Part shown: positions 52,091 through 59,560 of the stretch, piece after piece
Layout: every line of letters starts with the position of its first letter
Numbering within the stretch: the first letter of the stretch is position 1
NCBI RefSeq assembly: GCF_009739905.1
Contig: NZ_CP034279.1
Location: 3,224,001 to 3,288,000 of the forward strand
DNA length: 64,000 bases
From: Streptomyces ficellus
GTDB taxonomy: Bacteria > Actinomycetota > Actinomycetes > Streptomycetales > Streptomycetaceae
Direction of reading: 5' to 3'
Made by a program: the position numbers and the translations under genes
The notes under the pieces: generated by a model
Told to the model about the DNA's origin: nothing
The model's database searches: none
The model's input: the letters and a program-made list of their open reading frames with translations, nothing else

Positions 52091-52360
52091 ATGAACCACA
52101 TCGTCACTGCTCAGGACGCTGTTACCGCGTTCGCCGACTTCATGGAGCCGACGGATGCGGAGCTGGAGGCGATCGAGCGGGAGATGCCCGTGATCCTGGC
52201 GGACGTCGACCTGCTGGACGCGTACATCGTCACCCTCGACCGCACGCCGACCGAGCTGGACGAGCGCCGCATCCGCCGGGCCCGCCGCCGCGCGCTGGCC
52301 GCCCGGGTCGCGATGGTCAACCGTGTGGCCGGCGCGAGCCTCCACGGGGGTGCCGCATGA
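52091..52360 (+). CDS. Small AICE protein, function unknown
   Basis: 89 aa (MNHIVTAQDAVTAFADFMEP...), with GGGAG before the ATG. Predicted helical; an acidic first half (TDAELEAIEREMPVILADVDLLDAYI) and a strongly basic second half (DERRIRRARRRALAARVAMV). No signal or membrane segment. The stop overlaps the next ATG (ATGA), so it is the first gene of a coupled spread/transfer operon. Not recognised. Confidence 0.75.
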   Translation: MNHIVTAQDAVTAFADFMEPTDAELEAIEREMPVILADVDLLDAYIVTLDRTPTELDERRIRRARRRALAARVAMVNRVAGASLHGGAA

Positions 52361-52803
52361 GCACCACCGACCGCAACCTGATCGCCGCGCACGCCGAGGT
52401 GAAGGCGGAGATCGCGCGGACCGACACCAAGGCCGCGCTGCTGCTGGCGTTCGTCGGCGCGGTGCTCGGCGGTACCTGGTCGCTCGCCCGGGACCTGCCC
52501 CTGTACTGGCCCGCCATCGCCGCGGGCGGGCTCGGGGTGGGGCTGCTGGTGGCGGCGGCCGGTCTGCTGCTGCGCTCGACCCGCCCGAACCTCGGTGGCC
52601 GGCACGGCTTCCCCCTGTGGGCCACCCTCACCCCGGAGGAGATCCCCGCCGCCGTCGAGGGGGACCTGGCGGCCGACATCGCCGGACTGTCCCGGCTGGC
52701 GGTCGCCAAGTTCTCCTGCCTGCGCCAGGCGGTCGACCTCACCCTGACCGCCGGCGCCCTGCTCTTCTTCGCCGCCCTGCTCACCGCCGGGGGTGTGCGA
52801 TGA
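52357..52803 (+). CDS. Two-helix membrane protein, Pycsar-effector-TM-like (PycTM)
   Basis: 148 aa from ATG 52357. It starts with HAEVKAEIARTDTKAALLLAFVGAVLGG, two hydrophobic helices (about residues 28-47 and 53-70), a short loop, then a C-terminal helix (TLTAGALLFFAALLTAGG). The EIARTDTKA(A/S)LLL pattern is the hallmark of the PycTM family, whose defence members perforate membranes on sensing cyclic pyrimidines. No cyclase is nearby, so within this operon a spread (Spd) role in mycelial plasmid transfer is likelier. Confidence 0.72.
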   Translation: MSTTDRNLIAAHAEVKAEIARTDTKAALLLAFVGAVLGGTWSLARDLPLYWPAIAAGGLGVGLLVAAAGLLLRSTRPNLGGRHGFPLWATLTPEEIPAAVEGDLAADIAGLSRLAVAKFSCLRQAVDLTLTAGALLFFAALLTAGGVR

Positions 52804-53918
52804 CCGGCGCCAAGCTCACCCGCGTACAGATCGGGGTTCTGACGGCGGCGTTCGTGCCGATGCTGGCCACGGGCGTGTTCGGCGGTATCGGCACGTATAG
52901 CAACATCGGTCACGCCTACGGCAAGGGCACCGCGCTCGGTGCGCTCGCCGCCGGTGAGGGCGCCACGGCCGTGCTCGCCCTGGTCCTGCTGGGGCTGACC
53001 ATGCTGGGTCAGTCCTCCCCGCGCATCGTCCGGCTCGGGCTGTGGGCGCTGCCGGCCGCTGCCGCTGTCATGGGGGCGATGGCGGCACCTGACCCGGGCC
53101 GCACCGTGATCTACGCCCTGACCCCGATGGGTATGTCCGTCTCGGCGGAGGGCATGGCGTTTCTGGCCCGGCGGATCGTGGTGCACATCGATGGCCGCGA
53201 CGCAGAGAACGAGCGCCGCACCGCCGATCTGGTGCAGGCCCTTGCCTATCACCGGGCCCGCGCCAGCCAGCACCCGACCAGTCGGGTGCGGAAGCGTTCG
53301 GATCGGGCGTCGTGGCGGCTGGCTCGCAAAGTCGGGGTCGGGGACGTGGCGCTCGGATCGAGGCTGCTGGACGTGCAGCGCGACCGCGTCACCGCCGGTG
53401 CGGACGCCGCCCTCGCCTCGATGTTCGGCGGCACCGCCCTCTCCCCCGCCCTCGACTCCAGCCTGGAGGCGAATGCGGATGAATCCACCAAGACCAGCAG
53501 GAAACGGTCTACGGCTGACCTGCCCGAATCGACCCCTGCCCACGTGGTCACCCTGACCCGGCTCAGGGTGCCCGATCCGGTCGCGGTCGATCTGGGCAAG
53601 TCGACTCCGCCTCTCAAGCCGCTTCCGCCTGTCGCTCCTGCTTCGGTGGCCTCGATCGAGCGGCGTGCGGTGGCGGCGGAGTCGACCCGGCCGCGCCGCG
53701 CCACCGGCCGCCTCCCGGCGGCGGCGAAGTCGAGTCGACCCAAGCGCACGCCGGATCAGTTGCTCGCCGAAGCGCGGGCGGCGACGGCGGACTGGCCGGA
53801 CACGAAGGTGACCGGCGAAGGCATCCGCCGCGCGGTGCGCACGTCGCCGGCGAACGCCCGCTCTCTGCGGGACACGATCCTTGCCGAGCGGGCCCGCGTG
53901 ATGGGGGTGGCGAAGTGA
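52800..53918 (+). CDS. SpdB-like spread protein (AICE transfer operon)
   Basis: 372 aa from ATG 52800, overlapping the previous stop. Four hydrophobic helices occupy the first ~120 residues (QIGVLTAAFVPMLATGVFG; LAAGEGATAVLALVLLGLTML; LGLWALPAAAAVMGAMAA; a fourth weaker). The rest is cytoplasmic, basic and low in complexity, with a helical end (RAVRTSPANARSLRDTILAERARV). This fits SpdB-type proteins that help spread of double-stranded DNA across hyphal septa. ATGA/GTGA overlaps on both sides. Confidence 0.75.
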   Translation: MTGAKLTRVQIGVLTAAFVPMLATGVFGGIGTYSNIGHAYGKGTALGALAAGEGATAVLALVLLGLTMLGQSSPRIVRLGLWALPAAAAVMGAMAAPDPGRTVIYALTPMGMSVSAEGMAFLARRIVVHIDGRDAENERRTADLVQALAYHRARASQHPTSRVRKRSDRASWRLARKVGVGDVALGSRLLDVQRDRVTAGADAALASMFGGTALSPALDSSLEANADESTKTSRKRSTADLPESTPAHVVTLTRLRVPDPVAVDLGKSTPPLKPLPPVAPASVASIERRAVAAESTRPRRATGRLPAAAKSSRPKRTPDQLLAEARAATADWPDTKVTGEGIRRAVRTSPANARSLRDTILAERARVMGVAK

Positions 53919-54739
53919 CCACACCCACCGCGCGTGCGGTCAAGACGTTCAGCTTCGGTGGCGGGGTTCAGTCCATGGCCGCCCTGGTCCTCGCGGCTAC
54001 GGGCGAACTGGACTTCCGCACCTTCCTCATGGCGAACGTCGGGGAGGACTCCGAGTACCCCGGCACCCTCGCCTACCTGCACCAATACGCCATCCCCTAC
54101 GCCAAAGACCACGGCCTTGAGCTGGTCGTGTTGGACCGCATGATGAAGCGCTCCGGTGAGGTCCGCACCCTCTATCAGGACCTGACCCGGGAGGGATCAC
54201 GGTCGCTGAAGATCCCGGTGCGGATGTCGAACGGAGCCCCTGGCACCCGCTCCTGCACGGCCCAGTTCAAAATCAAGGTCATCGCCGACGAACTCAAACG
54301 GCGCGGCGCTACAAAGGAGGCGCCGGCCACGGTCGGCATCGGGATCAGCCTGGACGAGATCCACCGCGCCAACAACCGGCGGTGCGAGCCGCACGAGCGC
54401 ATCGAATACCCCCTGCTGGAACGCGGCATCCGCCGAATCGACTGCGCCCGCATCATCCGAAGCGCCGGTCTGCCGGTACCGCCGAAGTCCTCGTGCTGGT
54501 TCTGCCCCTTCCACCGGCCAGAGACCTGGCACGACATGCGCCGCGATGAACCCGAGCTGTTCGAGAAGGCGTGCCAGCTCGAAGAACTTCTCAACCGGCG
54601 CCGCGACGAACTCGGCAAGGACCACGTCTGGCTGACCCGGTTCAACCGGCCCCTGCGCAAGGCCATCCCGGACGGCGTGGACACGCTCCCGTTCGACGAG
54701 TGGGGCTCCGGCTGTGACTCCGGCTGGTGCATGACCTGA
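53915..54739 (+). CDS. PAPS-reductase-like PP-loop protein
   Basis: 274 aa from GTG 53915, coupled to the gene before. PP-loop near the N-terminus: KTFSFGGGVQSMAAL. Cysteines cluster in GAPGTRSCTAQFKIKVI and PPKSSCWFCPFHRPETW, with two more at the C-terminus (GCDSGWCMT). The fold is that of adenylyl-activating PAPS reductase/DndC-type enzymes, which act in sulfur assimilation or thio-modification of nucleic acids. Lone copies occur on phages and AICEs with unknown function. No dnd genes are nearby. Confidence 0.78.
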   Translation: MTTPTARAVKTFSFGGGVQSMAALVLAATGELDFRTFLMANVGEDSEYPGTLAYLHQYAIPYAKDHGLELVVLDRMMKRSGEVRTLYQDLTREGSRSLKIPVRMSNGAPGTRSCTAQFKIKVIADELKRRGATKEAPATVGIGISLDEIHRANNRRCEPHERIEYPLLERGIRRIDCARIIRSAGLPVPPKSSCWFCPFHRPETWHDMRRDEPELFEKACQLEELLNRRRDELGKDHVWLTRFNRPLRKAIPDGVDTLPFDEWGSGCDSGWCMT

Positions 54740-54770
54740 CCCCCGCGCCCCTGCCCCCAAGGAGGCAGCA

Positions 54771-55145
54771 ATGCCCAACCTCCCTGAACCCACAAAGGTG
54801 GTGCAGCTCCCGGACGGCACCTACGTCTACGCCGACCACCTGCCCACCATCCACCAGCCCGTACAGCCACAGATCGTCCACCAGCACATCCACCAGGCCC
54901 CGCCGGACCGCACCGTCCAGCGCATCGCGTTCGGCTCCGGGGTCGGCGCCGGCGCGGTGGCCGCCGGGGTGTACTTCGGCCCGCTGCTCGTCGGGGCCTT
55001 GACCGCGATCGCCGCGAACCTGGCGATCCTCGCCTTCCTGGCCGTCGCCCTGACCTGGGGCGTCGTCAGCGTCGTCCGGTCTGTGGGCGGTGCAGAGGGT
55101 GCAGCCGCCGCCAGGAGCGTGCGCCGGTCCCGTCGCCGCCGCTGA
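54771..55145 (+). CDS. Small membrane protein of AICE transfer operon (DUF6251-like)
   Basis: 124 aa (MPNLPEPTKVVQLPDGTYVY). A hydrophilic N-terminal half with a His/Gln-rich stretch (HQPVQPQIVHQHIHQAP) leads into two hydrophobic helices (GVGAGAVAAGVYFGPLLVGAL and LAILAFLAVALTWGVVSVV) and a basic tail RRSRRRR. AAGGAGG precedes the start. Probably a spread protein; the DUF6251 label is from memory. Confidence 0.7.
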   Translation: MPNLPEPTKVVQLPDGTYVYADHLPTIHQPVQPQIVHQHIHQAPPDRTVQRIAFGSGVGAGAVAAGVYFGPLLVGALTAIAANLAILAFLAVALTWGVVSVVRSVGGAEGAAAARSVRRSRRRR

Positions 55146-55220
55146 TGGCTGCCTGTCCGCCCCGGGTCGCTCCGGGGCGGGTGGGGAGCCGGACAGACCG
55201 GCCCCGGAAAGGCACGCGTC

Positions 55221-55406
55221 ATGGGCAAGCACGAGCCGGAACCCAAGCTCACCGCTTCCGAGAAGGCCAAGGTCACCTACTACGTGGCCCGGATGTGCAA
55301 GCGCAGCATCGCCGGCGAGGACGTGCACCAGGCCGACCTGAAGCGCAAGGTCGACCGCGTCATCGAGGGCGCCCGCAAGCGCGAAGCGAAGACCCGCAGC
55401 AAGTAA
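55221..55406 (+). CDS. Small basic AICE protein, function unknown
   Basis: 61 aa, soluble and highly charged: MGKHEPEPKLTASEKAKVTY, then YVARMCKRSIAGEDVHQADLKRKVDRVIEGARKRE (in parts). Helical, rich in Lys/Arg. GGAAAGG upstream. Conserved-looking small gene in the transfer operon; I recognise no domain. Confidence 0.7.
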   Translation: MGKHEPEPKLTASEKAKVTYYVARMCKRSIAGEDVHQADLKRKVDRVIEGARKREAKTRSK

Positions 55407-55429
55407 CCCGACCCGAAGGGATCACCGTC

Positions 55430-55591
55430 ATGAACAACATCTTCCGCACCAGGCACCGGATCACCCTCGACGGCATTTATGGCAACTACACCGGCTGGCG
55501 CTGCTCCTGTGGTGTCCGGGGCCGTGCGTACGGCGGCGCGTACGAGGCCAAGCGGCGCGGTGAGGAGCACGTGCGCAAGTACCGCGCCTGA
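55430..55591 (+). CDS. Mobile element transfer protein (small, CxC-containing)
   Basis: 53 aa: MNNIFRTRHRITLDGIYGNY, then TGWRCSCGVRGRAYGGAYEAKRRGEEHVRKY. The CSC pair and the His resemble a small zinc knuckle. It matches the short proteins called mobile element transfer protein in Streptomyces AICEs (recalled). CGAAGGG precedes the ATG. It lies 95 bp before traSA. Confidence 0.72.
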   Translation: MNNIFRTRHRITLDGIYGNYTGWRCSCGVRGRAYGGAYEAKRRGEEHVRKYRA

Positions 55592-55686
55592 CTACGCCCC
55601 GGGGCGGCCGTCACCCGGCCAAGGAAGCCGGCCGCCCCGGGCCCATCCCCCGCCCAGCACCAAGGCCAGACAGGAGTACACCCAGC

Positions 55687-57759
55687 ATGACCGACCCTTC
55701 CCGCCCCTCGCACCTGCACCCGGTGCCCGACGTCGACGACGACGCCCCGGCCACGCCGGTGCCGGTGGACAACCCGAACCTTCCCGAGCCGAAGGTGACC
55801 ATCGAGAAGCGCAAGCCGGTGCTTGCCGGGTGGCTGACCAACCGGCGTGACTTCCTGGCCACCGCCCGTCACGCCGGCGCCAATCTCGGCTACGCCAGCC
55901 TGTATCACGGGGTGCGACTGCCGGTGTATGCCGGACGTCTGGCCTTGATGTCCCCGCGGGGCGCGTGCCGGTTCATCGCCTCCACCAACCGGTGGGTGTG
56001 GGACCGGGAAGCCGCCCCGCTGCGGGAGTTCGCCGTGCGCACGGAGGACGTTGAGGAGTACATGCGCCTTGCCCGGCTGCGGTCCGGTCGTATCCGGCTG
56101 CGCGGGCTGGTCACTCTGGTGGCGGCCGTGTTCGGTCTCGGGTTCGCCCTGTGGCTCTACGTCCTGGCCCCGGCCTACCTGTACGCGTTCGCCGCTGGTG
56201 GCGTGCTGCTGCTCGGGTTCGCCGGCCAGCAGCCCGACGCGCCGGTCGTCGGCCCCGCCGTGCTGAAGACCGAAGTGCAGAAGCTCACCGGGTCGATCGT
56301 GCTGCGCGGTCTGGACTCGATCGGCAACGCGAAGATCTCCGCCGCCATCAAGAAGGGCGGCGAGATGAACGGTCTGCGGTTCGTCTCCGAAATTGTCCGC
56401 GACGGGCCCGGCTACCGCGCCGACCTCGACCTCCCGTACGGGGTGACGCCGGAAGACATCATGGAGGCCCGCAAGCCCCTCGCCTCCGGTCTGCGCCGCA
56501 AGGTCGGCTGCGTGTGGCCCTCCCCCGACCCCAGCGAGCATGAGGGTCGGCTGATCCTGTGGGTGGGTGACAAGCCGATGAACGAGACCACCAAACCGGC
56601 CTGGCCGCTGCTGAAGTCGGGGCAGGTCGACCTGTTCAAGCCGGTCGTCTTCGGCAACGACCAGCGCATGCGCGACGTCGCGGTGACGCTGATGTTCGCG
56701 GCCGTCGTCGTCGGCTCCATCCCCCGCATGGGCAAGACCTTCCTCATGCGGCTGCTCCTGCTCATCGCCGCCCTGGACCCGCGTGCGGAGCTGCACGCGT
56801 TCGACTTCAAGGGCACCGGCGACTTCGGCGCCCTGGAGCCCGTCTGCCACCGCTACCGCGCCGGCGAGGACCCCGAGGACATCGCCTACGTCCTGGACGC
56901 CCTGCGGGAGCTGAAAGAGGAGCTGCGCCGGCGGGCGAAGGTGATCCGGGAGCTCCCGCGCACGCGCTGCCCGGAGTCCAAGGTCACGCCGGAACTGGCG
57001 AGTGACAAGAGCCTGGGGCTGCACCCGATCGTGGTCGGGCTGGATGAATGCCAGGTCGCCTTCGAGCACGATGAGCACGGAGATGAGATCGAGGCGATCT
57101 GCACCGACCTGGTCAAGCGGGGCCCCGCGCTCGGCATCGTCGCCATGTTCGGCACCCAGCGCCCCGACGCCAAGTCCCTGCCCACCGGGATCAGCGCGAA
57201 CGCGGTGCTGCGGTTCTGCCTGAAGGTCATGGGCCAGCCGGCCAACGACATGGTGCTGGGCACGTCGATGTACAAGGCCGGATACCGGGCCACCATGTTC
57301 TCCCGCTCCGACCGGGGCATCTGCTGGATGGCCGGCGAAGGCGACGACCCCAGGATCGTGGCCTCCGCGTTCGTCGATGCGGTCGCCGCCGGCCAGGTCG
57401 TGGCCCGGGCGCGGAAGTTGCGCGAGGAGTACGGCAACGTCACCGGTCACGCCATCGGCAAGGGCCCGGAGAAGACCAGCATCACGGACATCCTCGCCGA
57501 CGTCCTGGAGGTCATCCCCGCCAGTGAGAAGGCCGTGTGGTGCGAGCGCATCGCCGCCCGTCTCGCCGCGCTGCGGCCGGAGACGTACGGCGGGTGGAAG
57601 GGCGAGAACGTCACCGCCGCACTCAAGCCCTGGGGCATCAAGCCCGGACAGGTCTGGGGCCAGACCGACACCGGTGAGGGCAAGAACCGGCGCGGCATCG
57701 AGCGCGCCGCGATCACCGCTGCCATCACACGGCGTGACGCCGACCGGGCCGCTGCCTGA
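55687..57759 (+). CDS. traSA: TraSA/TraB-type FtsK-SpoIIIE DNA translocase
   Basis: 690 aa. Two membrane helices lie near residues 138-180; the P-loop is SIPRMGKTFLM (about 342-352) and Walker B IVVGLDECQVAF (about 445-456). This is the single conjugation protein of Streptomyces elements: a hexameric septal translocase that moves unprocessed double-stranded DNA. The C-terminal region (ADVLEVIPASEKAVWCERIAARLAALRPETYGGWKGENVTAALKPWGIKPGQVWGQ, in parts) is a winged-helix-like DNA-recognition end. CAGGAG precedes ATG 55687. A palindromic CTAG-rich site follows the stop. Confidence 0.93.
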   Translation: MTDPSRPSHLHPVPDVDDDAPATPVPVDNPNLPEPKVTIEKRKPVLAGWLTNRRDFLATARHAGANLGYASLYHGVRLPVYAGRLALMSPRGACRFIASTNRWVWDREAAPLREFAVRTEDVEEYMRLARLRSGRIRLRGLVTLVAAVFGLGFALWLYVLAPAYLYAFAAGGVLLLGFAGQQPDAPVVGPAVLKTEVQKLTGSIVLRGLDSIGNAKISAAIKKGGEMNGLRFVSEIVRDGPGYRADLDLPYGVTPEDIMEARKPLASGLRRKVGCVWPSPDPSEHEGRLILWVGDKPMNETTKPAWPLLKSGQVDLFKPVVFGNDQRMRDVAVTLMFAAVVVGSIPRMGKTFLMRLLLLIAALDPRAELHAFDFKGTGDFGALEPVCHRYRAGEDPEDIAYVLDALRELKEELRRRAKVIRELPRTRCPESKVTPELASDKSLGLHPIVVGLDECQVAFEHDEHGDEIEAICTDLVKRGPALGIVAMFGTQRPDAKSLPTGISANAVLRFCLKVMGQPANDMVLGTSMYKAGYRATMFSRSDRGICWMAGEGDDPRIVASAFVDAVAAGQVVARARKLREEYGNVTGHAIGKGPEKTSITDILADVLEVIPASEKAVWCERIAARLAALRPETYGGWKGENVTAALKPWGIKPGQVWGQTDTGEGKNRRGIERAAITAAITRRDADRAAA

Positions 57760-57769
57760 CCCGAGCAGC

Positions 57770-57861
57770 GCTGCTAGACCTAGCACCCACCGCTGCTAGG
57801 TCTAGCAGCCCCACTAGCAACCCAAAGGGCCGCTGATCAGCGCACTAGCGTCTAGCGGCCC
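57770..57861. repeat. CTAG-rich inverted repeats after traSA, candidate transfer (clt) site
   Basis: Perfect 15-bp arms, 57770-57784 with 57795-57809, and a second pair GGGCCGCT/AGCGGCCC (57827-57834 with 57854-57861). Seven CTAG tetramers fall within about 85 bp. CTAG is normally very rare in Streptomyces DNA. Confidence 0.8.
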
Positions 57862-57909
57862 ACCTGGGACAACCCCCGAAACCCGCCTTCAAGGGGAGGT
57901 CACTCCGTC

Positions 57910-58164
57910 ATGCTCACCGCTAGCGTCCTCATCCTGGCCACGATCGCCGGTTACGCACTGTTGTGCACGGTCAAGCCGTTCGGGCCCTGCCGCACGTGCC
58001 GGGGCACCGGCATCCGAGAGGTTTGCAAGGGCATCAAGACCTGCCGCCGCTGCCACGGCCAGCGCTACCGGCTGCGTGTTGGCCGCCGGCTGCTCAACAC
58101 CAGCCGCGACATCCACGCCGCCGGCACCCGCCCCCACCGCCCGAACACCCGTCCCTGGTCCTGA
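57910..58164 (+). CDS. Small membrane-anchored zinc-ribbon protein
   Basis: 84 aa: one N-terminal membrane helix (LTASVLILATIAGYALLCTV) and then a DnaJ-type zinc ribbon with CRTCRGTG and CRRCHGQR. Basic C-terminus. GGGGAGG precedes the ATG. Found downstream of traSA; a partner of the transfer machinery is plausible. No named family recognised. Confidence 0.7.
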   Translation: MLTASVLILATIAGYALLCTVKPFGPCRTCRGTGIREVCKGIKTCRRCHGQRYRLRVGRRLLNTSRDIHAAGTRPHRPNTRPWS

Positions 58165-58184
58165 CCCGGAAGGGAGATCACGTC

Positions 58185-58373
58185 ATGGCCGTGACCGTCT
58201 CGCTCGTCGCCCTCTTCGGACTCGTCCTGTTCTTCCTGCTGCGCTCCCACAGCCTCACCGCCGGCAGCGCCTTCACCGCCGCCGGGTTCGGCTTCTTCCT
58301 CGCCTCCACCGGCGCCGCCGAACCCATCAACCGACTCGTCACCGCACTGGTCGACGCCATCCCGGCCCTGTAG
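58185..58373 (+). CDS. Small membrane protein
   Basis: 62 aa from ATG 58185 (AAGGGAG upstream). Two hydrophobic segments (VTVSLVALFGLVLFFLL and FTAAGFGFFLASTGAA). Common small AICE gene type; no function known. It ends 26 bp from the convergent SRA nuclease gene. Confidence 0.65.
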   Translation: MAVTVSLVALFGLVLFFLLRSHSLTAGSAFTAAGFGFFLASTGAAEPINRLVTALVDAIPAL

Positions 58374-58399
58374 CCGGGATGGCGGCGCGGGGCCACGCG

Positions 58400-59425
58400 T
58401 TACGGCTGGCTGCTGAGGAGCGGCCAGCCGGCAAAGCCCTCATCGGCCTGGTAGACCAGCTCCACGTTCACCTCGCCGAGAAGGTCCTTCACGTCCGCGG
58501 TCGGCTCGCTGGGCAACAGGACCGCGACGCGCAGGGCCTTGCTGTTCGGGATGTGCCGGCGGTAGTCGGCCAACTGGCCGATCGCCATGCGGACGTTGGC
58601 CCGAGTCGTCAGCCCCTTCGCCTCGTACAGGACGTGATCGGTCGCGTCGTACAGGTCCGGGGTCAGCGCCCCAGGCTCTCCCTTGATGGTGATCTGGAAG
58701 CTGTGCGTCTCATGCCCGGCCGCGGCCAGGTGCGCGGCGAACGCCTTCACCAGCTCACCCTCGCGGCGCAGCACCTTCCGCTGTCCCGCGGGGATGTCTG
58801 CGACCGTCTCCGCGGTGCTGTGCTGCTCCGTCTTCTTGGCCTTCGCACCGCTCTGCTTCGGCAGGACGACCGGTGCCGGCACGTCGTTCACAGGGTCGGT
58901 GACCTCGATCGCCGTCTGCGTGGCGGCCGGCACCTTGTCCCCTTCCGTCCACGCCGGCGTCGTGCCCTCAGCCGGCCGGAAACGGAAGACGAGCACGCTG
59001 CGCATCACGCCGTTCTGGCCAGGCGCGCGCCGCACCTCATACGGCTTGATCGGGTCCACCACCATCTGGCCGATGTAGCGCTGCTGCATCGCCCCGCCGC
59101 CCGGAACCCTGCCGTGCGCGACGAACAGATGCAGCTCCCGCTGCTTCTCCACGTGGCTCAGGATCGAACCGTTACGGCCCGACGGCTTCTGGTCCCCGTT
59201 CGCCCCGGCACCGGTGTACAGGTACAACGGCCCGAACTCATCGTCCTCGGCGCGGCCGTCGAAGGTGTAGCCGTACTCCTCGCCCGCTGACGGGTCGGAG
59301 TACACGAACACCTTGCCGGCATCGTCCGCGGGTTCGATGCCCTGGAACGTCCCACAGCCGTAGGCCGCCGCGATCGCTTCGCGCGTCGTGATCAGGCCCG
59401 GCACAAGATCAACGGTCGTCGTCAT
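58400..59425 (-). CDS. SRA-domain/PD-(D/E)XK modification-dependent endonuclease (candidate type IV restriction)
   Basis: 341 aa. The N-terminal half is SRA-like: KVFVYSDPSAGEEYGYTFDG, then YLYTGAGANGDQKPSGRNGSILSH and RELHLFVAHG, the GDQ...GN..I..H pattern of restriction-associated SRA folds that read flipped modified cytosine. A linker (residues 150-215) leads to a nuclease core: TPDLYD (Asp257), VLYEAKG (Glu268, Lys270) and a Gln helix AIGQLADYRR (Gln284). It would cut modified DNA such as 5-methyl- or hydroxymethyl-cytosine phage DNA. Single gene on the opposite strand, wedged between transfer and replication modules. Confidence 0.78.
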   Translation of the reverse strand: MTTTVDLVPGLITTREAIAAAYGCGTFQGIEPADDAGKVFVYSDPSAGEEYGYTFDGRAEDDEFGPLYLYTGAGANGDQKPSGRNGSILSHVEKQRELHLFVAHGRVPGGGAMQQRYIGQMVVDPIKPYEVRRAPGQNGVMRSVLVFRFRPAEGTTPAWTEGDKVPAATQTAIEVTDPVNDVPAPVVLPKQSGAKAKKTEQHSTAETVADIPAGQRKVLRREGELVKAFAAHLAAAGHETHSFQITIKGEPGALTPDLYDATDHVLYEAKGLTTRANVRMAIGQLADYRRHIPNSKALRVAVLLPSEPTADVKDLLGEVNVELVYQADEGFAGWPLLSSQP

Positions 59426-59560
59426 GCCGCGACCTTAACCGCCCCCACTGACACCCGCCCCGGAGATTTCCGCGGCAGGGCAGAGGGCGGCCCGCGTCTC
59501 GCCAAAGCCTCGGGCCGCCCTCATATCCAGCATCCGATCAGAGAACTGGAGACCTCCAGC

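Noticed and set aside
52357..52803. A Pycsar anti-phage system
   Set aside because: The PycTM-like protein stands alone without a uridylate or cytidylate cyclase and is embedded in a transfer operon.
53915..54739. Dnd phosphorothioation system
   Set aside because: Only a DndC-like fold is present; dndA, B, D and E are absent from the window.
58163..58170. A TRS (GACCCGGA) for TraB-type translocases
   Set aside because: A single 8-mer was noticed here. Known clt sites contain several copies, so one copy is likely chance.
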